DNA of 64,000 nt from Scilla litardierei (Eukaryota > Streptophyta > Magnoliopsida > Asparagales > Asparagaceae): the NCBI GenBank assembly GCA_030789695.1, contig CM061142.1, positions 356,289,486 through 356,353,485 on the forward strand, given 5' to 3'. Positions 22,782-33,456 of this stretch are shown one piece after another. The position numbers were made by a program, and so were the translations under genes. The first letter of the stretch is position 1. Each line of letters opens with the position of its first letter. The notes under the pieces are model-generated. The model did no database searches, was not told where the DNA came from, and saw only the letters and a program-made list of their open reading frames with translations.

Positions 22782-24410
22782 ATGGATTATACTACGTGGA
22801 CCATAGATTATGATCAGAGTGCTCAGATGGGAGATTACTATTTTGATCAGAGTGCTCAGATGTGAGAATACTATTATGATCAGATTGCTCAGACGGGAGA
22901 ATACTATTATGATCAGAGTGCTCAGATGGGAGAATACTTTTTTGAGGAGATGCACTAGCCCGAGCTTGATGAGAGACAAAGGATTTTTTTTGATGAAATG
23001 CATGCACACCAGGTGGAAATACAAGCCGGGCTTGAAAAGGGTAACCTTCTATTGGAACGGGTGAAGAGGCAACTTGAAATGAATGCACTCATGTTTAAGG
23101 TTGCGATGATTCCCAAAGATATCAGTGCTGTTTCTTCATCTTATGGGCAAGAAGCATCGCCAGACTTACTACCAGAGCCAGAATGTGCCGTCGTCGATCC
23201 CACTTCCTACGATATAGCTATTGCATATGAAGAGTGGATGGACGAAGAGGCAGTGAAGGAAGCAGAAATTGAGTCATCTGCGCAGCCAGAGGAGGACGCA
23301 TTTCAGAGATTATTGGAGGGCCTCTTGGAGTCAGTGCGGTTCACCGGTTCAGAGAGCATTACAGCAGGTGATGCATTTGAGCTACTATTTGCAGATTTTG
23401 TTATGAACCGTGTTTCAGCTGCAGGAACAATTGAGGAGGACATCCATGTCAGTCTTGAGGGGGATAAACTATATTTTCGGATTGCTTGCGGGCATTCCCG
23501 TCCACATGATACATCCCCACAAGTTGACACACCTGAGCAGCCAGCATCACCATCCCAGAGAGAGCCTACATTGATAGTTGATGAGAAGGCAAATGAGCAC
23601 ACTATCGAGCCAGAGCATGCTTTTGAGGAGGCCTTACACACAGAGCCAGAGCTTATCACCGAGGAGGTCATGCATCGGGACGAGGACACAGCCATTCATG
23701 AGGATCCCGAGCACTGTCCTCCTACATTAGAGCTTCCGCAGCCACCTCATCCTCCCACTGACGCAGAGGACTACCCCACAGAGCTTTTGGCCCCCCTTCG
23801 GGGAGATCTCTTTACTCCCTCGCCCTTTATCTTTGATTTCCCTCCAGTGTATGATGTTTTTTATGATTCATCGTGCCTTTTGCAGGATTCATGTACATAC
23901 GATCAAGAGGTACGATGGGACGTATATGAGGAGGAGAGCGAGGAGTTAGCACCCATGGACACATATGAATATGATCAAGGGGTGAACTGGGATGAGTCTG
24001 ACGATGATGAGGAGCATCTTGATGGGGTCCACATCTATGATCTAGATTTACCTGAGCAGCATAGAGAAGACACCGTGGAGACAGCTATCACGGCACATGA
24101 GGATATTGGATTATTTCCAGGGAAGTATCGTCCACCATTATTTATTCCATACATTTCTATAGACGATTCTCTTTGGGATACTTTTATTATGAGGGTGAAA
24201 TTTTTGCGGCGAACTGATGCATCCTATTCTCTGCAGGGTACAGGTGGAGTCCTTGTGGGAATGCTGGAGGATGCATTGCTGGAGTTCGTTGGTGTTCGTG
24301 GACGCATGCACCTGGCGGAGCCACGAAAAGAGCAGTTGGAGCAGTTGCCTGCACCGACAAAGATACTGGATCCGCCTTTTGCTATAGGTGATATCAATCC
24401 AGTAGTGTAG
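22782..24410 (+). pseudogene. Element C acidic ORF of unknown function with N-terminal 11-residue repeats
   Basis: I do not recognise this protein. From the ATG at 22782 the frame spans 543 codons with in-frame stops TGA 22863-22865 and TAG 22956-22958; the uninterrupted part is 22998-24410 (470 codons). The N-terminus has four 33-bp tandem repeats (22812-22943) encoding DQSAQMGEYYY-like units. The rest is strongly acidic (Glu/Asp clusters, EEESEEL, DESDDDEE) with a Pro-rich middle and further YDQ-V-WD motifs at about 23900-24000, and no CCHC, DSGA or YxDD motif. It takes the place of gag after the PBS. It could be a diverged structural protein or an extra ORF of the Tat group. Confidence 0.6.
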
Positions 24411-24831
24411 AAATTTTTATGCTTTAAATAAACACGAATTCTCTCGACAGTGAGAGGACCGTATAGATTTGCTTGAATAAATATCACCTCATATGATGGC
24501 AACAAAAATCTTTTACACCCCAAACCCATTATATACATTAATTTCCCTCTCCATATTTTGATGTGTCACATCCTTTTGCTCACCACATTCGAGCTTTTCT
24601 TTCAAGCGAATACTCACTTTCTTATTCATTTGACTTGATCACGCTTTGCAAAGCCATGACATTTTTGATTGAGTCACTTGAATAGGATTGTTTGGTATAA
24701 GCTTGGGGGAAAGCGCTCTCATGCATCATTGTATGTGCATGTAGTTGCATTAGGATTTCATGTCATTCATTTCATCATTTTTCATTCACCCCCTTATTAT
24801 TATCGTTGTTCCTCATATTCTTTCATTATGA

Positions 24832-24869
24832 TCACATTGAGGACAATGTGAAGTTTAAGCTTGGGGGAG
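24832..24869 (+). promoter_or_regulatory. Element C CATTG hairpin plus G-tract
   Basis: A perfect 8-bp stem TCACATTG / CAATGTGA with loop AGGA (24832-24851), then AAGCTTGGGGGAG at 24857-24869. Equivalent sites are in H (60210-60244) and E (minus, 44833-44797). Confidence 0.75.
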
Positions 24870-26375
24870 TGCATTTCCATGCCATTTAGATGCATTAGTT
24901 GCATTTGTACTTTATTTTAGGATTTTTTATTTTAGGATTTTTAAAAATTTTCAAAAATTTTGCATCATCTTTTTGAATTTTCCATCTTATTTTCCTTTTA
25001 TGTGTGTTCATGCATCATGTTGTGTGCTTGTTTTTCTTTTCTTTCCTCTCTTTTATTTTTTCTTATTTCTTTATTTTCCTTTCTCTTCTTTTGCTAGATG
25101 CGTTCCTTATGATGATATCTCTTATTGCTTAAGTAGCCATCACGATGCTTATTATTCCTTGCCATGCTACTTAGAATATTTCATAATCTTGCTATTCACA
25201 TGTGCTTGCAAATCTATTTCTTTTGATGATTCATCTACATGAATGCATGATATTAATTGAAGCTGAATGTATGGATTAGTGTTTAGTATGCTTTTGTTGG
25301 AAATGCACCAAGATTCATGCATCATTAGTATATCTGAAGCATCAGTTTTATTGTCTTATTCACCTTCTGTTGCATGCCTGATATGATTGTGCACTTTACC
25401 GCTTGACTTCATTTTTTATTGAGATGATTGAGAATATCCATGCTTACATATTAGTTTTAGTTGAAGTATTATTTTATTGAACCGTTCGTGCACATCTTAG
25501 AGTGAACCGAGTGTTAAATTATTTCTTTCTCCACATATATCTTTTTATTCTCTACATGTCACTTGAGTTCACCTCCTAAAGCTACTTATATCGCATCTAT
25601 TTCCCAAAAATCCCTACAAAAGAAAAGGTTGCTCCAAAAAGTCCAAAAAGCCAAAAAGGAGCCAAAAACCAAAAATACAAATCAAATAGCTCCTACAAAA
25701 ATCCAAAAAGAAAAGTGAGAAACAAAAAAGATCAAAAAAAAGAGAAGAAAAAAAAATGTTTCTCTATCTCATTATTGGAGCCACAAAATACTTGGGAAAA
25801 CCAAGGCAAAAATCTCATTTTCCACTATCATATTCCTTTAGATGCGATGCCTCAAGCTAAGCTTGGGGGGGTTGAATTCATTTGACCATATGAGTGAGTA
25901 CGACATTAGAGTGGAGAGGTGCACGAATGGGGAAGTTTGATAATGCTGAAACTTAGCAAAATACCTAAGTTATGGAGATTTCTTATGAATTGATATAAAT
26001 ATGTGAATGCCATGATTTATTCCATTCTCCATTGCATGTTTGGCGTGATTCTTATATGCTTCAGTTATAACTCTTGATTGAAAAGTGCATCGCCAACATT
26101 TGTACATTAAATCCTATGAAATGCGTGATGTGGATATGAGTTGATTGTATGAATTTAGAGAATCCCTTTTGTTGTTCTTAAAAACTTGCAAGTACCATGT
26201 TTATGTAAGATATGAAATCCTTATAGCATGTGATTTGTATTTTCCAAGTTATCGTGGTGTGTAGCTTATGGCTTGAGATCTGAGAGAAGAATCTAGCGAC
26301 CCCTTCCACCTCGTGTTCTTTCTTTTTTCATTTCATTTTCTTTATTTTTATCTCCCGAGTTCGTCTCTCTACTTA

Positions 26376-26415
26376 TCTTCCTCGAGGACGAGTAAGAGGT
26401 AAGCTTGGGGGATTT
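26376..26415 (+). promoter_or_regulatory. Element C terminal hairpin plus polypurine tract
   Basis: Arms TCTTCCTCG and CGAGTAAGA around loop AGGA pair at eight of nine positions (26376-26397). AAGCTTGGGGGA at 26401-26412 follows, then the LTR start at 26416. Confidence 0.75.
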
Positions 26416-28496
26416 TGATCACTCCATATTTTACACCTTTTTTCTGCATATTTGCATACCGTTTTGATCGCCCATATCACGCTTTTCACGATTATTCGAC
26501 AATATTGCGATACTTTTCACTATTTCTTGTTTTTGTCGTATTTCAGGAAATATGGAGCGATTTGGATCGATTGTGAGATCAAGAGGATTTGCACCCACTC
26601 CGGAGTGTTGACCATGGCCCTTTTGAGGGTTATTCTGCAATGGAAGATGAGTGGAAGAAGAAAGAACGTCGTAGGAGGGACGGGGGAGCGAAAAGATGAA
26701 GATTGGGCATTTTCAGCATGCCACTCTGCCGAGTGAAGGAGTCACTCGTCCGAGCATTGAGACCCCGCTCGGTCGGCCAGATCGGACATGCAACAGAGAT
26801 GTATCGGCGTGCACTCGGCCGAGCATCACACGCCCACTCGGCCGAGTGCGGAGATTCCGTCCGCCCGAGTGGCACCCAGACGACGGCAAGCCAAAATGTC
26901 CAACTCTCTGTAATCCGTCAGTCGACTACGAGCTTCGACTCGGTCGAGTACCAAAAGCCCCTCGGCCGAGTGACATTTGCCGCTCGGCCGAGTGATGCCG
27001 AGGACACGCAGCGCCCAGATTTTCAGACAGCCTCTCACTCTTTTGAAATCTGCTATCATTCCAGCAATCAAATTATTTTTCTCATATTTTTTATGGATAG
27101 TAGACTTCATGACGGTTCCAACGCTGCCAAGAACGTGCCAATCGGAGGTCGGATGAAATCTGGAGAATTTCTGCAAGTTGACGCTGCAGTGCAGGAATTT
27201 CCACTCGGCCGAGTCACATTTTCCACTCGGCCGAGTGCGGCCTGGGCCCAGATTTTAAGTTGCGGTTTGGGCTGTTTTGGGCACGAATTTGAGGGGTTTT
27301 CTAGGGTTATTTGCTAGGGTTTTGGGAGAGTATTTAAGGGGTTTGTAGCCACCATTAGAGGGGATCTCCCCCATGTTTTCTTAGGTTCCCAAGATGTTTT
27401 AGGAGGATTATTTTAGAGGTTAGGCCATGCCCTAGGCCCCCTCTTGGATCAAAAAGCTTGTATTTGGATTGGAATTCTTCATCTAAGCTAAGTATTTCTA
27501 TTCTTATTATTTGAATCTTTGATTTTCTATCTTTTTATATGCAAGCAATGGTTTTTATTGATTCTTATATCCTTATTGCTATGCTTGAGTAGATTTGTTG
27601 TTCTAGGGTTTGGGGATGAACCCTATGGATCTAATTTCATATTTGTGATGAATGAATTTCGAAATTGCTAGAATTTCTAGGAGGTTAGGTTGTGATTGAT
27701 TTACTACGGATAGCTAGGGATTTCCATCGATTTAGGATTTGCAAGAGATTGGATTCTAATCGATGGGAAGGCCTAGATATTCGATTTAGGTTTACAATTG
27801 GGTTTCTCTAGATTTGGTTTGCAAGAGATTGGACCAAAGCTAGGATTTTTAATTGTAAATCTATACCCATATTCGTTTGTAATAGATTGGACGAATACGA
27901 ACTATCACAACCTAGATCGTAACTCGGGTTTGCACGAGAGTGGGCTCGAGGAGCGATTGGACGATGATGTCAATCTTCATGCTAGCGGCTTAGGTTAGGG
28001 TTTGCAAGAGATTGGGCCCTAATCTAGGTTGCTATAGACCGGCAATAGCGCGAGAGCGTGAGCTTGGTTCTCTATTCAGTTACGACTAGTTCACCTCAAC
28101 ACAAGTCTAGTAATATTGAGATTCACTATTTACGATGATGTATGACGATCCGTAGTGGGAATTCCCTAGCCCTAGACGTCTTTATTTGATTTTATATCCC
28201 CATACTTTGCCCGACGATTGTGACAGGATCGCCGCAAGGCAAATTCCCTCTTTTATTATATTGTATTTGAATCGATATTTGACCGATTTCTTTATCATCG
28301 ACACCGACATCCACCACCATTTCCATTATATCATACCATAGCCATCCCCACCAATAAAACATTCGTAGTCAAACCAACCTAGGATAGATTGGAGCCAACA
28401 CCACCTCCTCGTGTTCGATACCCGCTCGCCACTTTGCCGTGCGCTTGCGGTAAAACTACAACCGTCGCTCCGGGACGTGTATCCGGTGCGCGATCA
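26416..28496 (+). repeat. Element C 3' LTR
   Basis: Direct repeat of 20510-22591, ending GCGATCA just before the TSD copy CGCTC in the gag of B. Confidence 0.92.
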
Positions 28497-29522
28497 CGCT
28501 CCACGTCCAACGGGCACAGGAGCTCGCTGCTGCAACGGCTGTGCTGCAATAGGAGCCCGCCAAGGCTGTCTCGACTTCGGACACTCCCGGATGGTGTGGG
28601 CAGGATCTCCGCAGACAATGCACTGTCCTAGAAACCTCCTACACTGATCCCTGAGGTGTCCAATCTTGCCACAGAAATGGCAAGTCTTCAGAATAGGCCC
28701 TCCTGGCCTCTTGAACTGCACCAGATGACTAGGCTTGAAACCAGGCCTAACCACCGCCCTGGCCTGCTCCATAGGCCTCTTCCCAGCTCCGGAAACATGT
28801 CCCTTCCTCTGATTCAAATTCAACTCTTGCCGCCTCGCAGCAATCAGAACCTTCTGATATGTCTCCAGGTCAGAAGAGGTCACAAAGCTCTGAAGCTCCA
28901 AGGCAAGTCCCTGGAGAAATCGCTGAGCTTTCTCATCGACATCCTGCACCATCTTAGGTGCAAACCGACTGAGCCTCGTGAACTCCTGGTGGTACTGATC
29001 CACCGACAAGCTCCCCTGCTTCAGATCTATAAAGCGCTGCAGCATCACCTGCCGAGCAGCCTTCGGGAAGAACTCTCCATCGAATCTGGACTTGAAAGTA
29101 GCCCAGACGATCGGCTCCACCAGCATCTTCTCTTCCACATCCCACCAATTCCTGGCGTTGTCCTTCAGCTGCCTCTTAGCCAGATCAACCCATCCAGCCG
29201 GGTTAATCTTCGCCATTGCCAAGTTATCCTCAATGTTCCTTATCCACTCGTCGGCAGCCAGAGGACCCTCAGAACCATCAAAATATGCGGGACCCAGCTC
29301 CCGAAATTGCTTCGCTCCTGGCTCAAAGCGAGGGGCATCCGGAAGAGCCCGGGCAGCTCGAGCAAGCGGAGCATTCTGGACTTGCAGAAGCATGCCCTGC
29401 TGAACTTGCATCATCTGGAGCATCATCCGCATCATCTCACCGCTGGTGGGTTCCCGCTCAGGCTCCTCATCATGAGGGATCGCGCCACTACCACCACCAC
29501 GGGTGAATCGTCTTCTTGCCAT
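28497..29522 (-). pseudogene. gag: Element B gag, N-terminal part with two zinc knuckles
   Basis: Structural polyprotein of the chromovirus particle. It starts at the ATG at 29522, about 145 bp after the LTR, with a basic N-terminus (MARRRFTRGG). The retrotransposon gag (capsid) domain spans residues about 75-235 (DEWIRNIEDN...TFKSRFDGEFFP...YHQEFTRLSRFAP). Two CCHC knuckles lie at residues 281-294 (CHFCGKIGHLRDQC) and 301-314 (CIVCGDPAHTIREC); two are more than many relatives have. The frame is cut at codon 342 by the LTR of C; the remaining tail is at 20399-20509. No other lesion is seen. Confidence 0.92.
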
Positions 29523-29637
29523 CTAGTGACACAGAAAACGAATCAGATTAGACTCATAGCTTATGACTCGGACGTCGAACTTAATTTATTGGACATTCTA
29601 ATATTATTATCGCTATTCCAAAAATCGCAGTTACAGA

Positions 29638-29665
29638 AGGACCTGCATGGGCGACCAACAAAACA
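29638..29665 (-). promoter_or_regulatory. Element B post-LTR block, candidate primer-binding site
   Basis: On the minus strand, TTGGTCGCCCATGCAGGTCC begins about 7 nt after the LTR end. Near-identical blocks follow the LTRs of A and F. It starts with TGG as a PBS should, but the tRNA is not identified. Confidence 0.45.
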
Positions 29666-32071
29666 TGTCACGACCCGCTTCCCTAAAATGGAGGCGAGAC
29701 GTGAAAAGGTCCGCACGGGAGTGGAGCTGTGAAGCCCCAAACCCGATAAGCGTCAATAATACATAAGCAGGTCCCTGTAACCATGACAGAATAACAATAA
29801 TAACACAAGTAGAGACTGAAATAAAATTCCACATCTCACAAATTGTCCAACATCAACAAAAAGTCCAACATCCAGAAAAGCCACCAGGCTAAAGAAAAGA
29901 GTCTAAAGGCCCAGAACAAGGCCAACAAAAACTGCAACAACAACAAGTATGGGTGCTACGCACCGATAACAAAACAACTGTCTAATAAAAGTAAAACACA
30001 ACGAGGACACTAGGACTGGTCCCCAGTGTCCACGTACTCCCCGTCAAACACAAGCACGGGCTCGGCATCAGCAAACACCTCGTCCTCAACAAGTAACTCA
30101 GGCTCGGGCTCTAACATGTGTCACCCAAAAGAGAAAAGGGGCATATGTCAGCAAGTCGAAAGACTTGTGCAAGGAAACGGGAATAATGGTAAACTAGCAA
30201 CCTAGCAATTAAAACATGGTGCATGGCAAGTAAAGTACGGTGGTAACAAGTAAGGTAAAGGAGAGTACAAGTGGCAAGTATCAAGTGGTAGGGGTGACAT
30301 GTAATGTCAAGTAACAAGTAAGGTACAAGGGATCACTCAACGAGTGCCCTATTGCCCGCAGGCTGTGTTCAAGTATCAAGTACAAGGGGTCACTCAACGA
30401 GTGCCCTATTGCCCGCAGGCTGTGATGAGCTCGTCTTCTGGAACATGAGCCAGAAAGTGTATTTGATAAGTATGGCGTAGGGGTGCACCTAACCGGAACA
30501 AGTAACACTAGTATGTAGCGATGCTACGCAATCACGACGAGTATTCAAGCATGCAATGACATGAGCAGTTAATACGCGTACCGTTAATTGTATTTAAACG
30601 TGACAGGCAAAATGCAATGACATGAACATATTCGCGTACCGTTAATTGAATTAAACATGGCAGTTAAAATGCAATAGCGGTTAAGAATGCATGGATGACA
30701 TGAACAGTTAATACGCGTACCGTTTAGGGAAATTAAACGTGACATACAAGCATGATGAGGGTGACGGACCAAGCTTCGTTGTCAAGCTAGGTCAATGGCG
30801 TCTAAACGGCTATCCTTTCACCGTCTAGTATCTTTTACGCTAAAGCAAGGTAAATGGCCTAAAACATGGCCCAAATCAAAAGATGCAAGTTTCACTTGCC
30901 TAGCACCGGGGATGGCGACTACTCCGTCACACGGATGCCAATCTATGGGGAAATCATTGTTATGGGGGAACAACCATCAAACAACATGAAATTTATTAGG
31001 GTTTCATAAAAATACCAATAGACTATGAAAACATAGAGGAATCGATTTCTTACCAAGAGGAGACGGAAGGAACACTCCGGGGAACCCTATGATCAGATCT
31101 GGAAAAGATTGGAGAAGTTTGGGAAAACTAGGGTTTTGGGGGATTTGGGGATTTTGATGGGTTTTTGATGGAGATTTGGGGAAGATGAGGGGTAGATAGA
31201 GTAGATGGATGGTTTGGATGATGATTCTAGGGCTTGGAATGGAGAAATGGAGCTTGGAGGAAGATGGGGGCTGAAGGGGGAAATTTTTAGGGTTTTGGGT
31301 CGTGTTGGAGAAGAAGAAGTCGTTTGGGTTGGGTATAAATAAGTTGAGCTGGCGGCTGCCCAGAAATTAGGGTTTTAACACTAGTTAGTCGGTCAAAGAG
31401 CAACCACTAACCGACTAGTTTGGCAACTAGTCGGTCGGTCGACCAACGCAGACCGACTAAGTGCAAACAGTAACTCCTGAACGAAAATAGGATTCTAGAG
31501 TTAGTCGGTCCATGAACAAGTACTGACCGACTAGTTTAGAATCTAGTCGGTCGATGAACGTTCTTAGACCGACTAAGAGTAAACAGTAGCTGATACAAAA
31601 ATAATATGATGAGTTAGTCGGTTAAAGAAGCATTGCCGACCGACTAGTTTGCAACCTAGTCGGTCAACCAACATTCTTAGACCGACTAACGATAAACAGT
31701 AACTCCTGAGAAATTTAGAAAGCTAACTAGTCGGTCCAAGAAGGATTGCCGACCGACTGGATCGTTATCTAGTCGGTCGGTGGCCCTTCTTACACCGGCT
31801 AATGAGCACCAAAAGTACCGATACGGAGCGCGGGGCCCCGGGATCGATTCCTAAGACTCCTAGGCTTGATCTAACAGTTAGATGTGACCGTTATGAAGTC
31901 CGTCACGAGTGACATACTTCGAAATCGACGATCCTAAGGAAGAAACGAGAAAATACGACGAATCGATCGGAAATGAAATCTACGGAGACGAAAACCACAC
32001 AAGAGGAGAAAATCCACCAAAACATATATTATATTATATTATATTCAGATACATGAAAAGCAGTCGTTACA
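29666..32071 (-). repeat. Element B right LTR (5' LTR in element orientation)
   Basis: Direct repeat of 14441-16846 (offset 15225), ending GTCGTTACA before TSD CTTAC and the resumption of the D gag. It includes the palindrome array 31385-31802. Confidence 0.92.
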
Positions 32072-32076
32072 CTTAC

Positions 32077-32681
32077 CTCCGGCCAATCATCACATTGGTT
32101 TGGGGTATAAGATGGGAGATTCATCCAAGTCGTCCGGCACCTTTGTTAGGCCAACGTCCGATGCTTCTACTAGTGGAAGTAAACACTTCATGGGTAGTTC
32201 TTCTACCAATGGTGCTTCCGCTAGGTACACACCCCCATTTGGAAAGAAACCCACTTTGGGTGGACCTCCAAAGAAGGGTCATGCTTTCATGTATACCATG
32301 CCACGTAGGAACACACATCCTACTCCACATGTTAGCACGTATGATGATTTTTATGCTCCGCATCCACGAGCACGTACACACCATGTGAGACACACTCATG
32401 CACGTGTTCCTCCACATGCATATGTTCATCCTCATGACTATGTGCATGATTATCATCATGCATCTTATGCCTATCCACGACATGCATCACACAGAAATCA
32501 ACGACGTATGCATGTTCCCAATAGGAATAGGGCTCCCAAAATCTTCACCATTTGGAGACCAAAGAACACGAGCATGAAAGAAAAACAAGCATATATGAAT
32601 TCGTATTTTTCAAATGTCGTGCATAATGATGAGTATGTTAGGAAGTCAAAGTCCAATTGGACTTGGCTTCCAAAAGTCTAA
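32077..32681 (+). pseudogene. gag: Element D gag, C-terminal part with His-rich segment
   Basis: Continues the gag of D in frame after B and one TSD copy. It is Ser/Thr/Gly-rich at first, then strikingly rich in His, Tyr, Arg and Pro (about 32370-32520: HPRARTHHVRHTH and similar), and ends SNWTWLPKV at a TAA. In full copia elements protease and integrase follow a comparable WVPK region; here the frame stops and none are present. The His-rich tail could bind metal or nucleic acid, but that is speculation. Confidence 0.75.
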
Positions 32682-33456
32682 ATCTCTTAGGACCCAATGT
32701 CCTTGGGTACCTTGGAATGATGTTTTATCTTTAGGTACTCAAGGATAAGAAAAGGAGCATCAAATCAAATTTTAGCTCCATATTAAGTTTTTCTAGGTTC
32801 AATCCACCGTGGGATACTAACCCTACCAACTCCGTGATTTGCAAGTATTTTCATTCAATTGGAGTTGATGGTGCTTGAGTGATGCACCAAAGTAGGGGGA
32901 GCTTAATGTTGTAAGTATATTCATACTTTTGATTCACATTGGTATCCATTGGTAGATTATATTACGATTGGTATCATTTTGTTTCAATTTGAACCCTAGT
33001 GTACTAGATTAGTGTATGCCATATGTTTTTGCATGCTACATTTGGTATTCTCATTGGATTTTTGTCTCTGATGTTGATTTTGGAGAGTATGTTCCAAAAC
33101 TCAATACGTGAAATTGATTTGAGTTTTGATGATTTCGTATTTCGATTTTCGCCTATGGCTTGGTGATTTCGTTTTTCGGTTTTCGCCTATGGTTTGATGA
33201 TTTCGTTTTTCGTTTTTCGCCTATGGCTTGGTGATTTCGTTTTTCGATGTTCGCATATGGATTGATGATTTCGTATCTCGATTTTTGAATTTGGTCTCAT
33301 TGGCACGCTTTGTTTTTATTCGGTATTTTACATTTGATATTTTACATTGGTGTCATTTGGACCGTGGTCGTATTCTTCGACTCCCATGCATTATTTTTTA
33401 GCCATTGGTTTTGCCGTTGATCTCCTCCCGCTCTTTTTGCTAATGCCAAAGGGGGA
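32682..33456 (+). other. Element D non-coding 3' region
   Basis: No gene seen; many stops. It contains the 34-bp tandem array at 33130-33286 and purine runs such as AAAGGGGGAGAGA near 33449-33460. Confidence 0.7.
33130..33286 (+). repeat. 34-bp tandem repeat, about 4.5 copies
   Basis: Units of the form TGATTTCGTTTTTCG followed by TTTTCGCCTATGGYTTGR, with a few substitutions between copies. Confidence 0.8.

Larger units (their letters stand above)
24411..26415 (+). other. Element C non-coding 3' region with repeated G-tracts
   Basis: No gene seen. AAGCTTGGGGG tracts occur at 24699-24710, 24857-24869, 25859-25870 and 26401-26412, the last being the likely PPT. An A-rich stretch lies at about 25610-25760. 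Stem-loops precede the second and fourth tracts. Confidence 0.75.
20510..28496 (+). mobile_element. Element C: non-autonomous Athila/Tat-like element
   Basis: LTRs of 2082 bp (20510-22591) and 2081 bp (26416-28496) start TGATCACTCC and end GCGATCA. TSD CGCTC is at 20505-20509 and 28497-28501. The PBS is of the Athila/Tat type, and AAGCTTGGGGGA tracts, including the terminal PPT, follow the coding part. The interior encodes one acidic ORF and no recognisable gag, protease, RT or integrase. About nine to ten LTR differences by hand count (0.5%) make it the youngest layer of the left nest. Confidence 0.9.
14441..32071 (-). mobile_element. Element B: Tekay-type chromovirus, near complete, split by C
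   Basis: Two 2406-bp LTRs (14441-16846 and 29666-32071) read TGTAACGAC...GGGTCGTGACA on the minus strand. TSD CTTAC is at 14436-14440 and 32072-32076. The minus strand encodes gag (two CCHC knuckles), protease, RT, RNase H, integrase and a C-terminal chromodomain, the order expected of chromoviruses. LTRs differ at about 16 sites by hand count (0.7%). Lesions are the C insertion in gag and a TAG at 18562-18564. Two predicted introns are needed to keep the reading frame. Without C the element is about 9.6 kb. Confidence 0.92.

Noticed and set aside
28656..29732. 358-codon plus-strand frame opposite the element B gag
   Set aside because: It is antisense to a gag with clear capsid and zinc-knuckle motifs; the frame is a by-product of codon composition.
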